Positions 27,362 through 35,645 are shown, counted from the stretch's first letter. The stretch: 64,000 nucleotides of DNA from Mycobacteriaceae bacterium (GCA_019245755.1 JAFARC010000001.1:34932-98931), one strand, 5' to 3'. Notes: a model not told the origin generated them from the sequence alone. Program-made: numbers and translations.

Positions 27362-27957
27362 GGGACGGCTCAGTGCTCCAAACAGACGAGCTGACCGTAC
27401 TGGCCGACGCCACCCGCTACCTGTTGGGCGGCATGCTCTTGGTCCGTGACGCCGACCTTTCGGCACCGACACCTTGCCCGGACTGGGACCTGGGCGCGTT
27501 ATTGCGCCACCTCCATACGTCGCTTGATCACGTCACCGACGTACTGGCACCGCGCGAGTTTCGCGATCGACGCAACTATGACCCTAGGTGCGATGCTGGC
27601 GCCGATCCGGTGGCAGCCATCCGCGCCCGAATCGTCGACCTGCTCCTGGCGTGGCGCGCCGCGCCGGCCCCCGACCGATGGTGTGAGATTTGGGGTCGCA
27701 GCCTTCCTGCCAAAGTCGTCGCTTACGTCGCATCGATAGAAATGGCGGTGCACGGCTGGGACATCGCACAGGCATGCCAGACAGACCGCCCCATCCCCGC
27801 CGACCTGGCCGCGGCTCTGCTGACAGTGTCACCACCACTCGCCCAGGCCGGCGAAGCCGGGAACGTGTTCGCCAAACCGGTAGCAGTCGCCACAACTGCG
27901 ACGCCCAGCGACCGGCTTCTGGCACTTTTCGGCCGGGCAACCATCCTAACCAGCTAA
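27358..27957 (+). CDS. Mycothiol-dependent maleylpyruvate isomerase-like (TIGR03086/MDMPI) protein
   Basis: 199 aa from GTG 27358, overlapping the sigma stop. The DinB-like four-helix fold is indicated by CPDWDLGALLRHLHTSLDHV and VHGWDIAQA with metal-ligand histidines. Such proteins are metal-dependent, mycothiol-using transferases/isomerases of unknown substrate and often sit next to SigG/SigJ-type sigma genes. A later GTG at 27373 is an alternative start. Third gene of the DUF899-sigma operon. Confidence 0.8.
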   Translation: MRDGSVLQTDELTVLADATRYLLGGMLLVRDADLSAPTPCPDWDLGALLRHLHTSLDHVTDVLAPREFRDRRNYDPRCDAGADPVAAIRARIVDLLLAWRAAPAPDRWCEIWGRSLPAKVVAYVASIEMAVHGWDIAQACQTDRPIPADLAAALLTVSPPLAQAGEAGNVFAKPVAVATTATPSDRLLALFGRATILTS

Positions 27958-27968
27958 GGACAAAGATC

Positions 27969-27992
27969 ATGCGGGTATTCGTCGCGGGTGGA
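27969..27992 (+). pseudogene. First codons of a truncated NAD-dependent epimerase/dehydratase gene
   Basis: An AGGAC RBS-like word precedes ATG 27969, which reads MRVFVAGG, the classic first beta strand and glycine loop of NAD(P)-epimerases (MRVFVAGATG). After the eighth codon the similarity ends. It looks like a fourth operon gene lost by deletion. Confidence 0.4.
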
Positions 27993-27996
27993 TTGG

Positions 27997-28015
27997 CGAG
28001 CGGTCGGCCCGCTCG
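27997..28015. terminator. Bidirectional hairpin between convergent genes
   Basis: CGAGCGG (27997-28003) and CCGCTCG (28009-28015) form a perfect 7-bp stem with a 5-base loop, exactly between the MDMPI gene and the SRPBCC gene stop. No U-tract, as is usual in mycobacteria. Confidence 0.6.
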
Positions 28016-28444
28016 TTATGAGCGTTCGACGGTCTTCTTCAGGCTGTGGAGCATCGCACGCCAGTTCGCCGTGGCCCCTTCGGCTTCGGCTTCGCTGCCG
28101 TTGTTGTCCTGACTGAGCACTACGTGGGTGCTGCCGCCGTGCTCGTCCAGTTCGTAGGTCAGCGTGTGATAGTTCTCGGGCCGATCGGGCTGGCCCGACA
28201 GCGGGCTGAAATGGGTCACGCGCAAAAGCCTGTTCTGCTCGACGTCGAGGATTTCACCCTTGTCTTCGAACGGCTTGCCGTTGTACTCGCCTCGCCACAC
28301 GATGGGGCTTCCCGGACGCCAATCCGTTTGCACCTCCGCACCGAAGAAGTACTGCCGGATTATGTCGGGGTCGGTCAGCGCAGTCCAGACCTTCGTTGCT
28401 GAGGCTCCGACATCGACTTCAGCCGTGGCGATGAAGTTCGCCAT
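28016..28444 (-). CDS. SRPBCC/AHSA1-like protein
   Basis: 142 aa from ATG 28444, 4 bases after AGGAGGGAG. Start matches the family N-terminus (MANFIATAEVDVGASATKVWTALTDP). The FFGAEVQTDWRPGSPIVWRGEYNGK block and C-terminal NWRAMLHSLKKTVE are typical of the AHSA1 hydrophobic-ligand fold. Divergent from a MarR gene with a palindrome in the shared promoter, so likely controlled by it. Ligand unknown. Confidence 0.85.
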   Translation of the reverse strand: MANFIATAEVDVGASATKVWTALTDPDIIRQYFFGAEVQTDWRPGSPIVWRGEYNGKPFEDKGEILDVEQNRLLRVTHFSPLSGQPDRPENYHTLTYELDEHGGSTHVVLSQDNNGSEAEAEGATANWRAMLHSLKKTVERS

Positions 28445-28467
28445 GGGGCTCCCTCCTGATAGTGAAA

Positions 28468-28484
28468 ATATGAGCGAGTCATAT
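28468..28484. promoter_or_regulatory. Probable MarR operator
   Basis: ATATGA-gcgag-TCATAT is a perfect 6-bp inverted repeat within an AT-rich stretch, in the 94-bp gap between divergent SRPBCC and MarR genes. Size and place fit MarR autoregulation of both genes. Confidence 0.6.
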
Positions 28485-28538
28485 ATTCTTTCCAGGAAAG
28501 CACGCTTGACGTTGTCGGTCAACCCTTATGGGAGGCTA

Positions 28539-29120
28539 ATGGGAAAGTCGCGCGACGATGCTCGCCTGATTAATCTCCTCGGTGCCGCAGCGATCGGCCT
28601 GAACGACGCGGCAGTTGGCGATGTGGCGGCGGACGGGGGCCTCGACTGCACCGCGGCGGGCGCGCTCGTTGCGCTACTTGATCTCGCAGAGTCGGGCTCG
28701 GTCCGGAGACTGAGCCAGATGCTTGGACTCACTCACTCGGGCACCGTTCGGCTGGTGAACCGGCTAGCCGATGCCAAAGTCGTTGAACGCGCAGCCGGCC
28801 CAGATCTGCGCACCGTCTCGGTCAGACTCACCCGCCCTGGCCGCGCTGTGGCAAGGCGAATACGCGCTGGGCGCCACGCCGCCATCGCGACAGCGTTAGC
28901 CGGCTTGACTAGACAACAACGGGACCAACTCACCGTCGCCTGCGAGGTGCTGATCACAAACATGACAATGGCGCGCCTCGCCCGACGCACCGCCGGCGCA
29001 CGCCCCAGCGGTGGGGCACTGTGCCGAATGTGTGACCCCGCGGCGTGCGGACGCCTCGCCGGTGGCTGTCCGGCAGCCGGGGCTACGGCCGGTTTCGATT
29101 CCGAATTCAGTTGGGACTAG
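28539..29120 (+). CDS. MarR-family regulator with Cys-rich C-terminal tail
   Basis: 193 aa from ATG 28539 (MGKSRDDARLIN), GGAGG 4 bases upstream; the frame is open upstream. The winged-helix has LSQMLGLTHSGTVRLVNRLADA as recognition region, followed by RTVSVRLTRPGRAVARR wing. The tail carries four cysteines spaced C-x2-C-x6-C-x7-C (about residues 153-172), possibly metal or redox sensing. Divergent partner is an SRPBCC gene. Signal unknown. Confidence 0.85.
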   Translation: MGKSRDDARLINLLGAAAIGLNDAAVGDVAADGGLDCTAAGALVALLDLAESGSVRRLSQMLGLTHSGTVRLVNRLADAKVVERAAGPDLRTVSVRLTRPGRAVARRIRAGRHAAIATALAGLTRQQRDQLTVACEVLITNMTMARLARRTAGARPSGGALCRMCDPAACGRLAGGCPAAGATAGFDSEFSWD

Positions 29121-29192
29121 TAGTTGAGACAGGCACGGGGTTGAAGCTCTTATCCGCAGGTGCATGGCACGACGGCGGACCGCGCATCGGTG

Positions 29193-29206
29193 TAGCACAT
29201 GTGCTA
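29193..29206. promoter_or_regulatory. VapBC operator palindrome overlapping a leaderless promoter
   Basis: TAGCACATGTGCTA is a perfect 14-bp palindrome ending 10 bases before vapB. A TATTCT -10 hexamer at 29205-29210 places the transcription start at about the GTG itself, so the mRNA is likely leaderless. VapBC complexes typically bind such palindromes to repress themselves. Confidence 0.7.
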
Positions 29207-29216
29207 TTCTTGCTGC

Positions 29217-29465
29217 GTGGAAGTTGTTGGATTGCGCGAGCTGCGCCAGAACGCCTCCGAGCTCGTCCGGCGCGTCGAGGAGGGCGAGGAAATCACCATC
29301 ACCGTGGCCGGGCGCCCGGGGGCCCGACTGGTGCCCGCGGCCCCTCGAACTTGGAGACGGTGGGCCGACGTCACCGATCTGTTCGGCGGTCCTCCGGACT
29401 CCGCCTGGGATGCCGACCGAGAGGCGATCGCCCACGACGTGCGCGACCCGTGGGCGGCCGAGTGA
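29217..29465 (+). CDS. Type II antitoxin, VapB (Phd/YefM-like)
   Basis: 82 aa from GTG 29217. The N-terminus EVVGLRELRQNASELVRRVE is the Phd/YefM DNA-binding/dimer motif, and the tail (DLFGGPPDSAWDADREA) is the flexible toxin-binding part. No Shine-Dalgarno precedes it, in line with a leaderless transcript. Overlaps vapC by GTGA. Neutralises the PIN toxin and represses the operon. Confidence 0.88.
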   Translation: MEVVGLRELRQNASELVRRVEEGEEITITVAGRPGARLVPAAPRTWRRWADVTDLFGGPPDSAWDADREAIAHDVRDPWAAE

Positions 29466-29842
29466 GAGCGATTCTCGACACCAGCGTGGTCATCTCGACC
29501 GATATCGAACCCCTTGAAGGTGAGCTGGCCATAAGCGCGATCACGCTGGCGGAACTGCATTTCGGGGTTCTCGTCGCGAAGAAACGAAAGGTGCGTGCCG
29601 AGCGGCTGCGACGCCTGCTGGTACTTCAGCGCACCTTTGACGCGTTGCCCCTGGATGAAGCTGTGGCAGCGAGCTACGGCCAGGTGGCGGCAGCCGTCGT
29701 CGACGCGGGACGTCAGCCGCGGGCACGATCAATGGACCTCCTGATCGCGGCCACCGCCCACGCGCATTCGGCCCGGCTCTACACTCGCAACACCGACGAC
29801 TTCGACGGCCTCGACGACCTCGTCGACGTCGTGACGGTATGA
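29462..29842 (+). CDS. PIN-domain ribonuclease toxin VapC
   Basis: 126 aa from GTG 29462. Acidic active-site residues: Asp in AILDTSVVIS, Glu in TLAELHFG, Asp in SMDLLIAATA and Asp of YTRNTDDF. Length is typical. VapC toxins are Mg-dependent RNases cutting tRNA or rRNA; target cannot be told. Intact pair, so probably active. Confidence 0.9.
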   Translation: MRAILDTSVVISTDIEPLEGELAISAITLAELHFGVLVAKKRKVRAERLRRLLVLQRTFDALPLDEAVAASYGQVAAAVVDAGRQPRARSMDLLIAATAHAHSARLYTRNTDDFDGLDDLVDVVTV

Positions 29843-29939
29843 CCGGGCCATCTCGAGTTGACATCCCGACGAGCATTAATCGAGACACGGTGCGCAAGAA
29901 ATCGTCACTCGGTGACACCTGGGAAGAGCCTGCGGGCCG

Positions 29940-30221
29940 TCAGCTGATCCGCTCGTCGAGGTGGACGGTGACCTCGTCGCCGACGTCCTTGCCTAGCGCG
30001 TTCAGGAGATCCCTTTTGACGGCCAGCTTGTGGGTGCCGTCGCCGAGCGCCATAAAGGAACCGCGGAAGGGGCGGCCGTCGACGGTGCCTCGGACCTTGA
30101 CCAGGCCTCGCGTGCGGAAATAGTCGGCGGAACCCGGCATTACGACATAGGTCCAGCCGCCCTTGTTCGGACTCTTCTGCACGGGCGCCGTGAAGCGCTT
30201 GTCGAGCTGGACGTTGCTCAT
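29940..30221 (-). CDS. DUF1905 domain protein
   Basis: 93 aa from ATG 30221. The beta-barrel DUF1905 pattern is clear: [51 protein letters not shown] and DEVTVHL. Usually this domain is fused to an OmdA (YdeI) tail; here it stands alone, while an OmdA protein is encoded at 33030. Overlaps the VOC gene stop (ATGA), one operon. Confidence 0.85.
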   Translation of the reverse strand: MSNVQLDKRFTAPVQKSPNKGGWTYVVMPGSADYFRTRGLVKVRGTVDGRPFRGSFMALGDGTHKLAVKRDLLNALGKDVGDEVTVHLDERIS

Positions 30222-30613
30222 GACTTCCTCTCCTCCTGCGTGACTTCGAGCCCGTTTCCGTCTGGGTCGCGGAATGCGAACATTGGGGGCACGCCTGGCC
30301 AGTGGAGCAGTTCGTCGACGTGCACGCCTTGTTCACGCAGCTGCTGGTGTACCGCCGCGGCGTCGGGGCTCGCGAGACGGATGCCGGTCTCGACGCCAGC
30401 GGGAACGCCTTCGTGCGCCGGCACGAGGGCGATTGTCGTCGGCCAGCCGGGCGGGGACACCGTGATCCAGCGGCCCCCAAACTGCGGTAAGGGCACGTCA
30501 AGCTGCTTTTCCATGCCCAGCTTCTCGGTGTAGAACTGAAGCGACCGGTCCTGGTCAGTGACCGGGATACCGATAGTCGCGATCCCGGTGATCGACTGCT
30601 GAACTGCGTTCAT
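30218..30613 (-). CDS. VOC family (glyoxalase/bleomycin-resistance-like) protein
   Basis: 131 aa from ATG 30613 with GGGAGAG 4 bases upstream; ATG 30625 has no RBS. The beta-alpha-beta-beta-beta repeats read [20 protein letters not shown] and [14 protein letters not shown], hallmark of VOC proteins. Function may be metal-dependent lyase or small-molecule binding. Heads an operon with the DUF1905 gene. Confidence 0.85.
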   Translation of the reverse strand: MNAVQQSITGIATIGIPVTDQDRSLQFYTEKLGMEKQLDVPLPQFGGRWITVSPPGWPTTIALVPAHEGVPAGVETGIRLASPDAAAVHQQLREQGVHVDELLHWPGVPPMFAFRDPDGNGLEVTQEERKS

Positions 30614-30920
30614 CGTCTCTCCCATCTGTGTGATGCTTAACCTCCAGCACTATGACGAACGAAGCGTCCATGAATCGACTGCACGAATAGCGACTATTCA
30701 TTGCGGCGCCCTCCATCGGCTTGTGCCTGTCGCTATATAAGACCGGCCGAGCGACCGAAACTCATCGTGCGCGTTGGCGCGGCTGCCGAAATGGACCTCT
30801 GTTCACCACGAATCGTTGAGACAGGAACTGATCGGTCCCACTTGTCTAGATGGGAGAATGGAACTTGGTACTCAGCTGGCCTATTCCTGACGGGCATGGT
30901 GGCCGCATCGAGGAGCAGTT

Positions 30921-31625
30921 ATGGCCGGAGTGGTTGGAACGTTCGTCTTGATTCCCGGGGCGGGCGGCAGCTCGTGGTATTGGCACCGTCTGGTTCCGCT
31001 ACTGCAGCACGCCGAACACGAAGTGGTCGCCGTCGATCTTCCCGCCAGCGACAACCGCGCTCATCTGACCGACTACGTAGCCAGCGCGATCGCGCAAGCG
31101 GCCCACGGTAGCGGTCGGCGACCTCTGACGGTGGTGGGCCAGTCGATGGCCGGATTCGTGGCTCCTAGTGTCGCCGCGGAGCTGGCGGCCGACCGCCTCG
31201 TGCTCCTCAACGCCATGACCCCTCGCCCCGGCGAAAAACTCGGGGAGTGGTTCGCAGACACCGATCAACCCAACGCTGCACGTCAATTCGCCATCCATGA
31301 AGGACGCTCTCCCCATGAGGGTGTCGATCCGCTGGTCGACATGTTCAATGACGTCCCGCAAGATGTCATCGATCAAGCGTTGGCGGCCGGCGAACCAGCA
31401 CAATCGCAGACACCGTTCGCGGACGTTTGGCCGCTCACCGCCTGGCCCGATATGCCCACTCGGTTCCTCGCCGCGCGAGCAGATCGCATGTTCCCACTGA
31501 CCCTGCAACAACGCGTCGTCTCAGAGCGGCTCGGCATCGACATCGAACCGATTGCGGGAGGGCACCTCGCCGCGCTCGGGCGCCCTGACGAGCTGGCCCA
31601 AGCACTGCTTACCGATCTAAGCTAA
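30921..31625 (+). CDS. Alpha/beta hydrolase (EstC/salicylate-esterase-like)
   Basis: 234 aa from ATG 30921, AGGAGCAG 5-9 bases upstream. GAGGSSWYWHRL is the oxyanion region, Ser nucleophile in VGQSMAGF (~76), acid probably in AARADRMFP, His in GGHLAALG near the C-terminus. Short compact hydrolase close to the plant hydroxynitrile lyase/methylesterase-type family. Substrate unknown. Divergent from the VOC operon over 307 bp. Confidence 0.85.
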   Translation: MAGVVGTFVLIPGAGGSSWYWHRLVPLLQHAEHEVVAVDLPASDNRAHLTDYVASAIAQAAHGSGRRPLTVVGQSMAGFVAPSVAAELAADRLVLLNAMTPRPGEKLGEWFADTDQPNAARQFAIHEGRSPHEGVDPLVDMFNDVPQDVIDQALAAGEPAQSQTPFADVWPLTAWPDMPTRFLAARADRMFPLTLQQRVVSERLGIDIEPIAGGHLAALGRPDELAQALLTDLS

Positions 31626-31727
31626 GACAAGACAGGATCTGATCGCCTGGCATTCCCCCGGCACGAGGTGCGCTCGTGGATACACCCACAAGCCGGTCGC
31701 AACAACGAAGACGAGTACGAGTATCGG

Positions 31728-32780
31728 CTAGGCGTCTACGTCGTTGTGACCTATCACAGCGACAGGTCGGCCGCTGACGACGTCTTCGAGAGGGCGAATT
31801 TTGGCGCTAGGGACCCGATCCGAGCTGGCTGTTCTAACTGGCAGCAACCGCCAGAGTCCGCGGTTGAGCCGCTTCCACTCCCGGTACTCGTCGGAGTTCA
31901 GCTGCTGCCCAAAGACAGTGGCGATCGCGACGTTCCGCTGGAGGTAGGTTTCTTCGTTGCGTCGCCACAGCCGCGCACAGCGATAAAACGGCACCGCCGG
32001 GTGCAGGTGATGCACCAGATGGTAATTCTGCGACAGCATTAGCGGGGTAAGCAGCCACTCCATTCCGACACGGACTCGGGTCGCACAGTAGCGGTTGCTG
32101 CGTTTCATCACCTCTAGCCCGTGATGGGGCAGCCAGTCGAACCACCACCCCAGAAGCGTGATCGCAATGCGCTGCGGAATCAGGAAGACGACGACGAGCG
32201 TCCACATGTTGCCGGTAATGGTCGCGACCGTCAGAACAGCCATGCTGAGGATGAACAGCACTGCCGTCTCGGCGTACTCGGCCGTTGGTCGGCTCCGCCA
32301 ACGCCGGATGTAGTAGATGGCGTAGAAGAGCTCGGCCGACGGCCAATGCAACGGCAGCTGCCACGTCGAGGCCCGCGACGCGAACGCGTCCGGGTCGTTT
32401 TTGTCGTCGTTCAGATACTTGTGGTGCGCGATGTGGACGTACCTAAACGCCGCGAAGGAGAACATCGGTGTGACGAAGACCAATGCCAGCCGCCCAACGA
32501 GCGGATTTACCCAACCTTTGGAACTGACTAAGTAATGCACCGCTTCATGCACCACCGTGAACATCGCGACGATCACGGCGGCGTTGACCGCGATCGTGAT
32601 GCCGATCCAGACCCGTCCCGCGAGACCCGCGGTCGTCGAAAGGATGAACACCGTCAGCGCGGTGAGGTAGATCACGACCGTCGGTAGGGCGAGCGTGGGT
32701 ATCGGTTCGCCAGGATTACGGAGCGCCCGAGGCCTGGCCGGCTGTGACGCCGCACGGTCCGTCTCATCGAAGATCGACAT
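31728..32780 (-). CDS. Membrane fatty acid desaturase-type di-iron enzyme
   Basis: 350 aa. Histidine boxes HEAVH (about residue 78), HIAHH (about 115) and HLVHH (about 254) are intact, with hydrophobic segments at about 30-75, 95-112, 160-215. This is the acyl-lipid desaturase/hydroxylase superfamily, ferredoxin- or rubredoxin-dependent. Acts on membrane lipids or carotenoids; no electron-transfer partner is beside it. C-terminal 50 residues are soluble and non-conserved-looking. Confidence 0.85.
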   Translation of the reverse strand: MSIFDETDRAASQPARPRALRNPGEPIPTLALPTVVIYLTALTVFILSTTAGLAGRVWIGITIAVNAAVIVAMFTVVHEAVHYLVSSKGWVNPLVGRLALVFVTPMFSFAAFRYVHIAHHKYLNDDKNDPDAFASRASTWQLPLHWPSAELFYAIYYIRRWRSRPTAEYAETAVLFILSMAVLTVATITGNMWTLVVVFLIPQRIAITLLGWWFDWLPHHGLEVMKRSNRYCATRVRVGMEWLLTPLMLSQNYHLVHHLHPAVPFYRCARLWRRNEETYLQRNVAIATVFGQQLNSDEYREWKRLNRGLWRLLPVRTASSDRVPSAKIRPLEDVVSGRPVAVIGHNDVDA

Positions 32781-32891
32781 TCACGCCCCCCTGTGGATCT
32801 ACGTATCTCCCCGACGGCCATGGGCCAGCCATATTAGTCGGCCCTAACTAGAGAAAGCATAGGGCACCCGTTCAACCCACCCGCTGATTTG

Positions 32892-32936
32892 CCGCCAGCG
32901 GTTCTCGCGGCTGGCGGTAGGCCGACGGTCCGGCCT
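32892..32936. terminator. Two adjacent hairpins in the gap after the OmdA gene
   Basis: CCGCCAGC (32892-32899) pairs with GCTGGCGG (32910-32917), then AGGCCG (32919-32924) with CGGCCT (32931-32936). They lie between the OmdA stop and the desaturase start and probably terminate the VOC-SRPBCC-OmdA operon. Confidence 0.55.
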
Positions 32937-33029
32937 GGGTGCGAGAGAATGGCGGTGCTGGCGCGGCCTGCGACGCAATCCGTCGCGCCGCCTGCCGGGA
33001 CCGGTGACGGATGCTCATTTGACGGGCGG

Positions 33030-33296
33030 CTACCTGCCAGTGCGCTCGCGGTGCTTGCACCCCGGCCAGCAGCAGGGCCGGCGTTGGCCTTCCTCCAGCT
33101 CCTCCAGTGTCCGGCGAATGCGGCGCTCTCGGGTCGTCTCCTGCTTGGCATCCTCGACCCAGCAGATGAACTCATTGCGTGCCAAGTGCGTGATGTCTTT
33201 CCAGGCAGCGAGTGCCGCGACGTTGGCGATCAGCGCCTCGCGCAGGTCTGTGGGCAGCTTGTGCACCGCCCCACCGGGCACTCGCTGGTTGCTCAC
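33030..33296 (-). CDS. YdeI/OmdA-domain small protein
   Basis: 88 aa from GTG 33296 (VSNQRVPGG); no strong RBS, start uncertain. LPTDLREALIANVAALAAW and FICWVEDAKQETTRERRIRR match the OmdA/YdeI C-terminal domain normally fused to DUF1905. Two Cys pairs near the C-terminus (CCWPGC). Last gene of the operon starting at 34193. Function of the family is unclear; some members are linked to antimicrobial peptide protection. Confidence 0.75.
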   Translation of the reverse strand: MSNQRVPGGAVHKLPTDLREALIANVAALAAWKDITHLARNEFICWVEDAKQETTRERRIRRTLEELEEGQRRPCCWPGCKHRERTGR

Positions 33297-33328
33297 AGGG
33301 CCAGGGTAATCCCGACCCGGCTCGACGG

Positions 33329-33793
33329 TTAGGCAGCCTCGGTATCGGCCTTGAGCCTCGTCAAACCCTTCTCGAAGGCCGAACCGACCATTTTGTCCAT
33401 GGACGTGAAGATGCCCATGATCCGCGTGAGGGGCGTCACCGCTCCCGTCATGGACCATGTGACGGCCGTGCCGTCGCCCGAGTCGTCGAGCGCGAACGTT
33501 GTGGTGCTCTGCGACCGGAACGGCTTGAAATTGCGTTGATCGATCACGACCCGTTCGTCGTCGACGGCGTCCACAATCTCCATCCGGCCGGCGCCGGCCT
33601 TGAGATTACCCGACCACTCGTAGACGGCACCCACCCCTGACTCGGCGCCGATGTATGTCCGGTCCATCGCCGGGTCCAGCTCCTCAAAGGGCGACCACGC
33701 ACGCCACCGGCGGAAGTCAATGATCCGCTGGTAGATCGCCGAGGCGGGGGCATCGACGCGGATCTTGCGCTCGACCTCATATGTGTGTGCCAT
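33329..33793 (-). CDS. SRPBCC (polyketide cyclase-like) protein
   Basis: 154 aa from ATG 33793, one base after the VOC stop. VERKIRVDAPASAIYQRIIDFRRWRAWSPFEELDP in shortened view is the classic START-like N-terminus; GVGAVYEWSGN and the helix KMVGSAFEKGLTRLK close the fold. Binds a hydrophobic ligand; no catalytic residues evident. Middle gene of the VOC-SRPBCC-OmdA operon. Confidence 0.85.
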   Translation of the reverse strand: MAHTYEVERKIRVDAPASAIYQRIIDFRRWRAWSPFEELDPAMDRTYIGAESGVGAVYEWSGNLKAGAGRMEIVDAVDDERVVIDQRNFKPFRSQSTTTFALDDSGDGTAVTWSMTGAVTPLTRIMGIFTSMDKMVGSAFEKGLTRLKADTEAA

Positions 33794-33794
33794 G

Positions 33795-34193
33795 TCAGGC
33801 CTGCGCGATGCGGACGAGGTTGCCCGAGGGGTCGCGGAACGCGCAGTCGCGCGCGCCCCAGGGCTGGGACGCCGGCTCCTGGAGCACCTCGGCGCCCGAC
33901 GCTCGAACCTTCTCGAACGTGGTGTCGAGGTCATCGGAGCGGAAGATCGCAGCCTGCAGCGACCCCTGTGTCACGAGCGACAGGAGCGCGTCGCCCTCGG
34001 CCTGTGAACGACCGCCGTGCGGCTGGGACAAGACGATGTCCACGTCCTGGCCCTCGGCCCCAACGGTGACCCAGCGGAAGCCGTGGGCCGCGACGTCGTT
34101 GCGGACCTCGAGGCCGAGCGCGTCTCGGTAGAAACCCAGCGCGGCGTCGGGATCGTGGACGGGAATGAACATCGTGGAGACGGTGACTGTCAT
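33795..34193 (-). CDS. VOC family protein
   Basis: 132 aa. STMFIPVHDPDAALGFYRDALG and CAFRDPSGNLVRIAQ mark the two VOC modules. Paralogue in type of the VOC gene at 30218. First gene of the operon running to 33030. Confidence 0.85.
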   Translation of the reverse strand: MTVTVSTMFIPVHDPDAALGFYRDALGLEVRNDVAAHGFRWVTVGAEGQDVDIVLSQPHGGRSQAEGDALLSLVTQGSLQAAIFRSDDLDTTFEKVRASGAEVLQEPASQPWGARDCAFRDPSGNLVRIAQA

Positions 34194-34318
34194 GAGACCA
34201 CCGTAGGGGCACCGACTCGTCGCGTGCTTCTCCGATCCTGCTCGGTGCGGGTCGAGCCAGCCAGTCGACAGCGCTGTTATGAACCAGCGGACTGCTATAA
34301 CGACTGGCGGTCTTGCAT

Positions 34319-34331
34319 ACCGACCATCGGT
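34319..34331. promoter_or_regulatory. Probable TetR operator
   Basis: ACCGA-cca-TCGGT is a perfect 5-bp inverted repeat (extends to 7 bp with one mismatch) 52 bases before the membrane protein-TetR pair. A TATAAC at about 34,296 could be the -10. Probable autoregulation by the TetR gene. Confidence 0.4.
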
Positions 34332-34382
34332 CTAATAATGTCTTTCAGGCAGTCCATACAGGCACAGCACATGGAGAAAGCA

Positions 34383-34859
34383 GTGAGCACATCAGAGCAG
34401 TCGCAGATGCGTACCCGCATGTTCGCCCGCACGTTGGGCCCGTTCTTCGCCATCGTGCCCACCACGGTTGCGGTGCGCGGTTCGTACATGCGCACGCTGT
34501 TTACGGAATTCAAGGCCAACCCCATGTGGCCGTGGCTGTTCGGCGCGATCCTGCTGATGTTCGGCCTGATCATCATCGCGTTTCATCAGTACTGGCGCAG
34601 CCCCGCGGCAATCATCGTGTCAGTGGTGGGCTGGATTATGGCGGTGCGCGGTGTGCTGCTGCTGACCGTTCCCCGGGTCTACAACGCGGCCGGCAACGCC
34701 CTCTACAGCTCGGGTGCGACTGCGGGGATATGGGTGGTGTGTATCGGCTTGGGTCTGGCCGGGCTGTATCTGACCTACGTCGGCTGGAAACCGGCACCAC
34801 GCTCACCGGAAGCGACGGTCAGCGCGACCGGGGATCGCTTGCATGCCGCGGGTGATTAA
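34383..34859 (+). CDS. Four-TM membrane protein
   Basis: 158 aa from GTG 34383 with GGAGAAA 4 bases upstream. Hydrophobic segments at about 14-32 (weak), 50-68, 76-97 and 115-140. The TetR gene starts inside its 3' end (17-base overlap), so both are co-regulated. No family recognised. Confidence 0.7.
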   Translation: MSTSEQSQMRTRMFARTLGPFFAIVPTTVAVRGSYMRTLFTEFKANPMWPWLFGAILLMFGLIIIAFHQYWRSPAAIIVSVVGWIMAVRGVLLLTVPRVYNAAGNALYSSGATAGIWVVCIGLGLAGLYLTYVGWKPAPRSPEATVSATGDRLHAAGD

Positions 34860-35547
34860 GCACCCCGACATCCGCCGGGGCGAGATGCTCGACCGCGCGT
34901 TGGTGCTGTTTTTGCAACGCGGATACGACAATGTGAGCCTCAACGATGTGATCGCCGACGCCGGAGTTTCCAAAGGTGCCTTCTATCACTGGTTTCCGTC
35001 GAAGGACGCGCTGATCACGGCGTTGGCCCGCCGCAGCGCCCACGACGGGGCCGCGGCTGTCGAGCACGCCATGGCCGCGTGCGGTGGTAATGCGTTGGAT
35101 CGGCTCAACGCGTTGTTGCAGGCCGGTTTTGACGTCAAGGTGAAGATGGGCGTACCGGAGCAGCTCGCGGCGATGGTCCCGTTGCTGCGCCCCGATAATG
35201 CGCACCTGTACGGACGAATCGTCACCGCCGGTGAGGAGCTGGTGCGGCCGTTGCTGACCAGGGTGATAGCCGATGGGGTGGCAGAAGGCATCTTCGACAC
35301 GTTTGACCCCGAAGGCGTGGGTGACATGATCCAAGCCCTTGCCGCACGCACAAACTCGAAGTTCCTCGACGTGCTCGACGCCACCGACGAATCCGCCAGA
35401 AAACACGCCATCGACGCTCTGACAACCAGGTTCAGGCTTCACGCACTGGCGATCGACCGCATCCTCGGGCTAGCAGACGGCAGCATCACCGCACTGACCC
35501 GTGCCCAAGTCCAGACGCTCGTCGCGGTGATGCCACGAAACTATTGA
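34843..35547 (+). CDS. TetR-family regulator
   Basis: 234 aa from ATG 34843. The HTH is GYDNVSLNDVIADAGVSKGAFYHWFPSKDALI (two words, residues about 22-53), the AcrR/TetR signature. Overlaps the membrane gene and precedes a P450 gene by 98 bases. It may repress the operon and the P450; ligand unknown. Confidence 0.88.
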   Translation: MPRVIKHPDIRRGEMLDRALVLFLQRGYDNVSLNDVIADAGVSKGAFYHWFPSKDALITALARRSAHDGAAAVEHAMAACGGNALDRLNALLQAGFDVKVKMGVPEQLAAMVPLLRPDNAHLYGRIVTAGEELVRPLLTRVIADGVAEGIFDTFDPEGVGDMIQALAARTNSKFLDVLDATDESARKHAIDALTTRFRLHALAIDRILGLADGSITALTRAQVQTLVAVMPRNY

Positions 35548-35645
35548 CAGCCTCCGGGTGGCGGACACACAGCCTTACAATGTTGAGCGCAACCCAGATC
35601 CCGATCCGACCATGGGCCGCTCAATATCCGGTTGGAGGTCACCTC

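Noticed and set aside
30626..30920. Possible small gene between VOC and hydrolase genes
   Set aside because: Open frames carry no motif, and the region is better explained as a divergent promoter.
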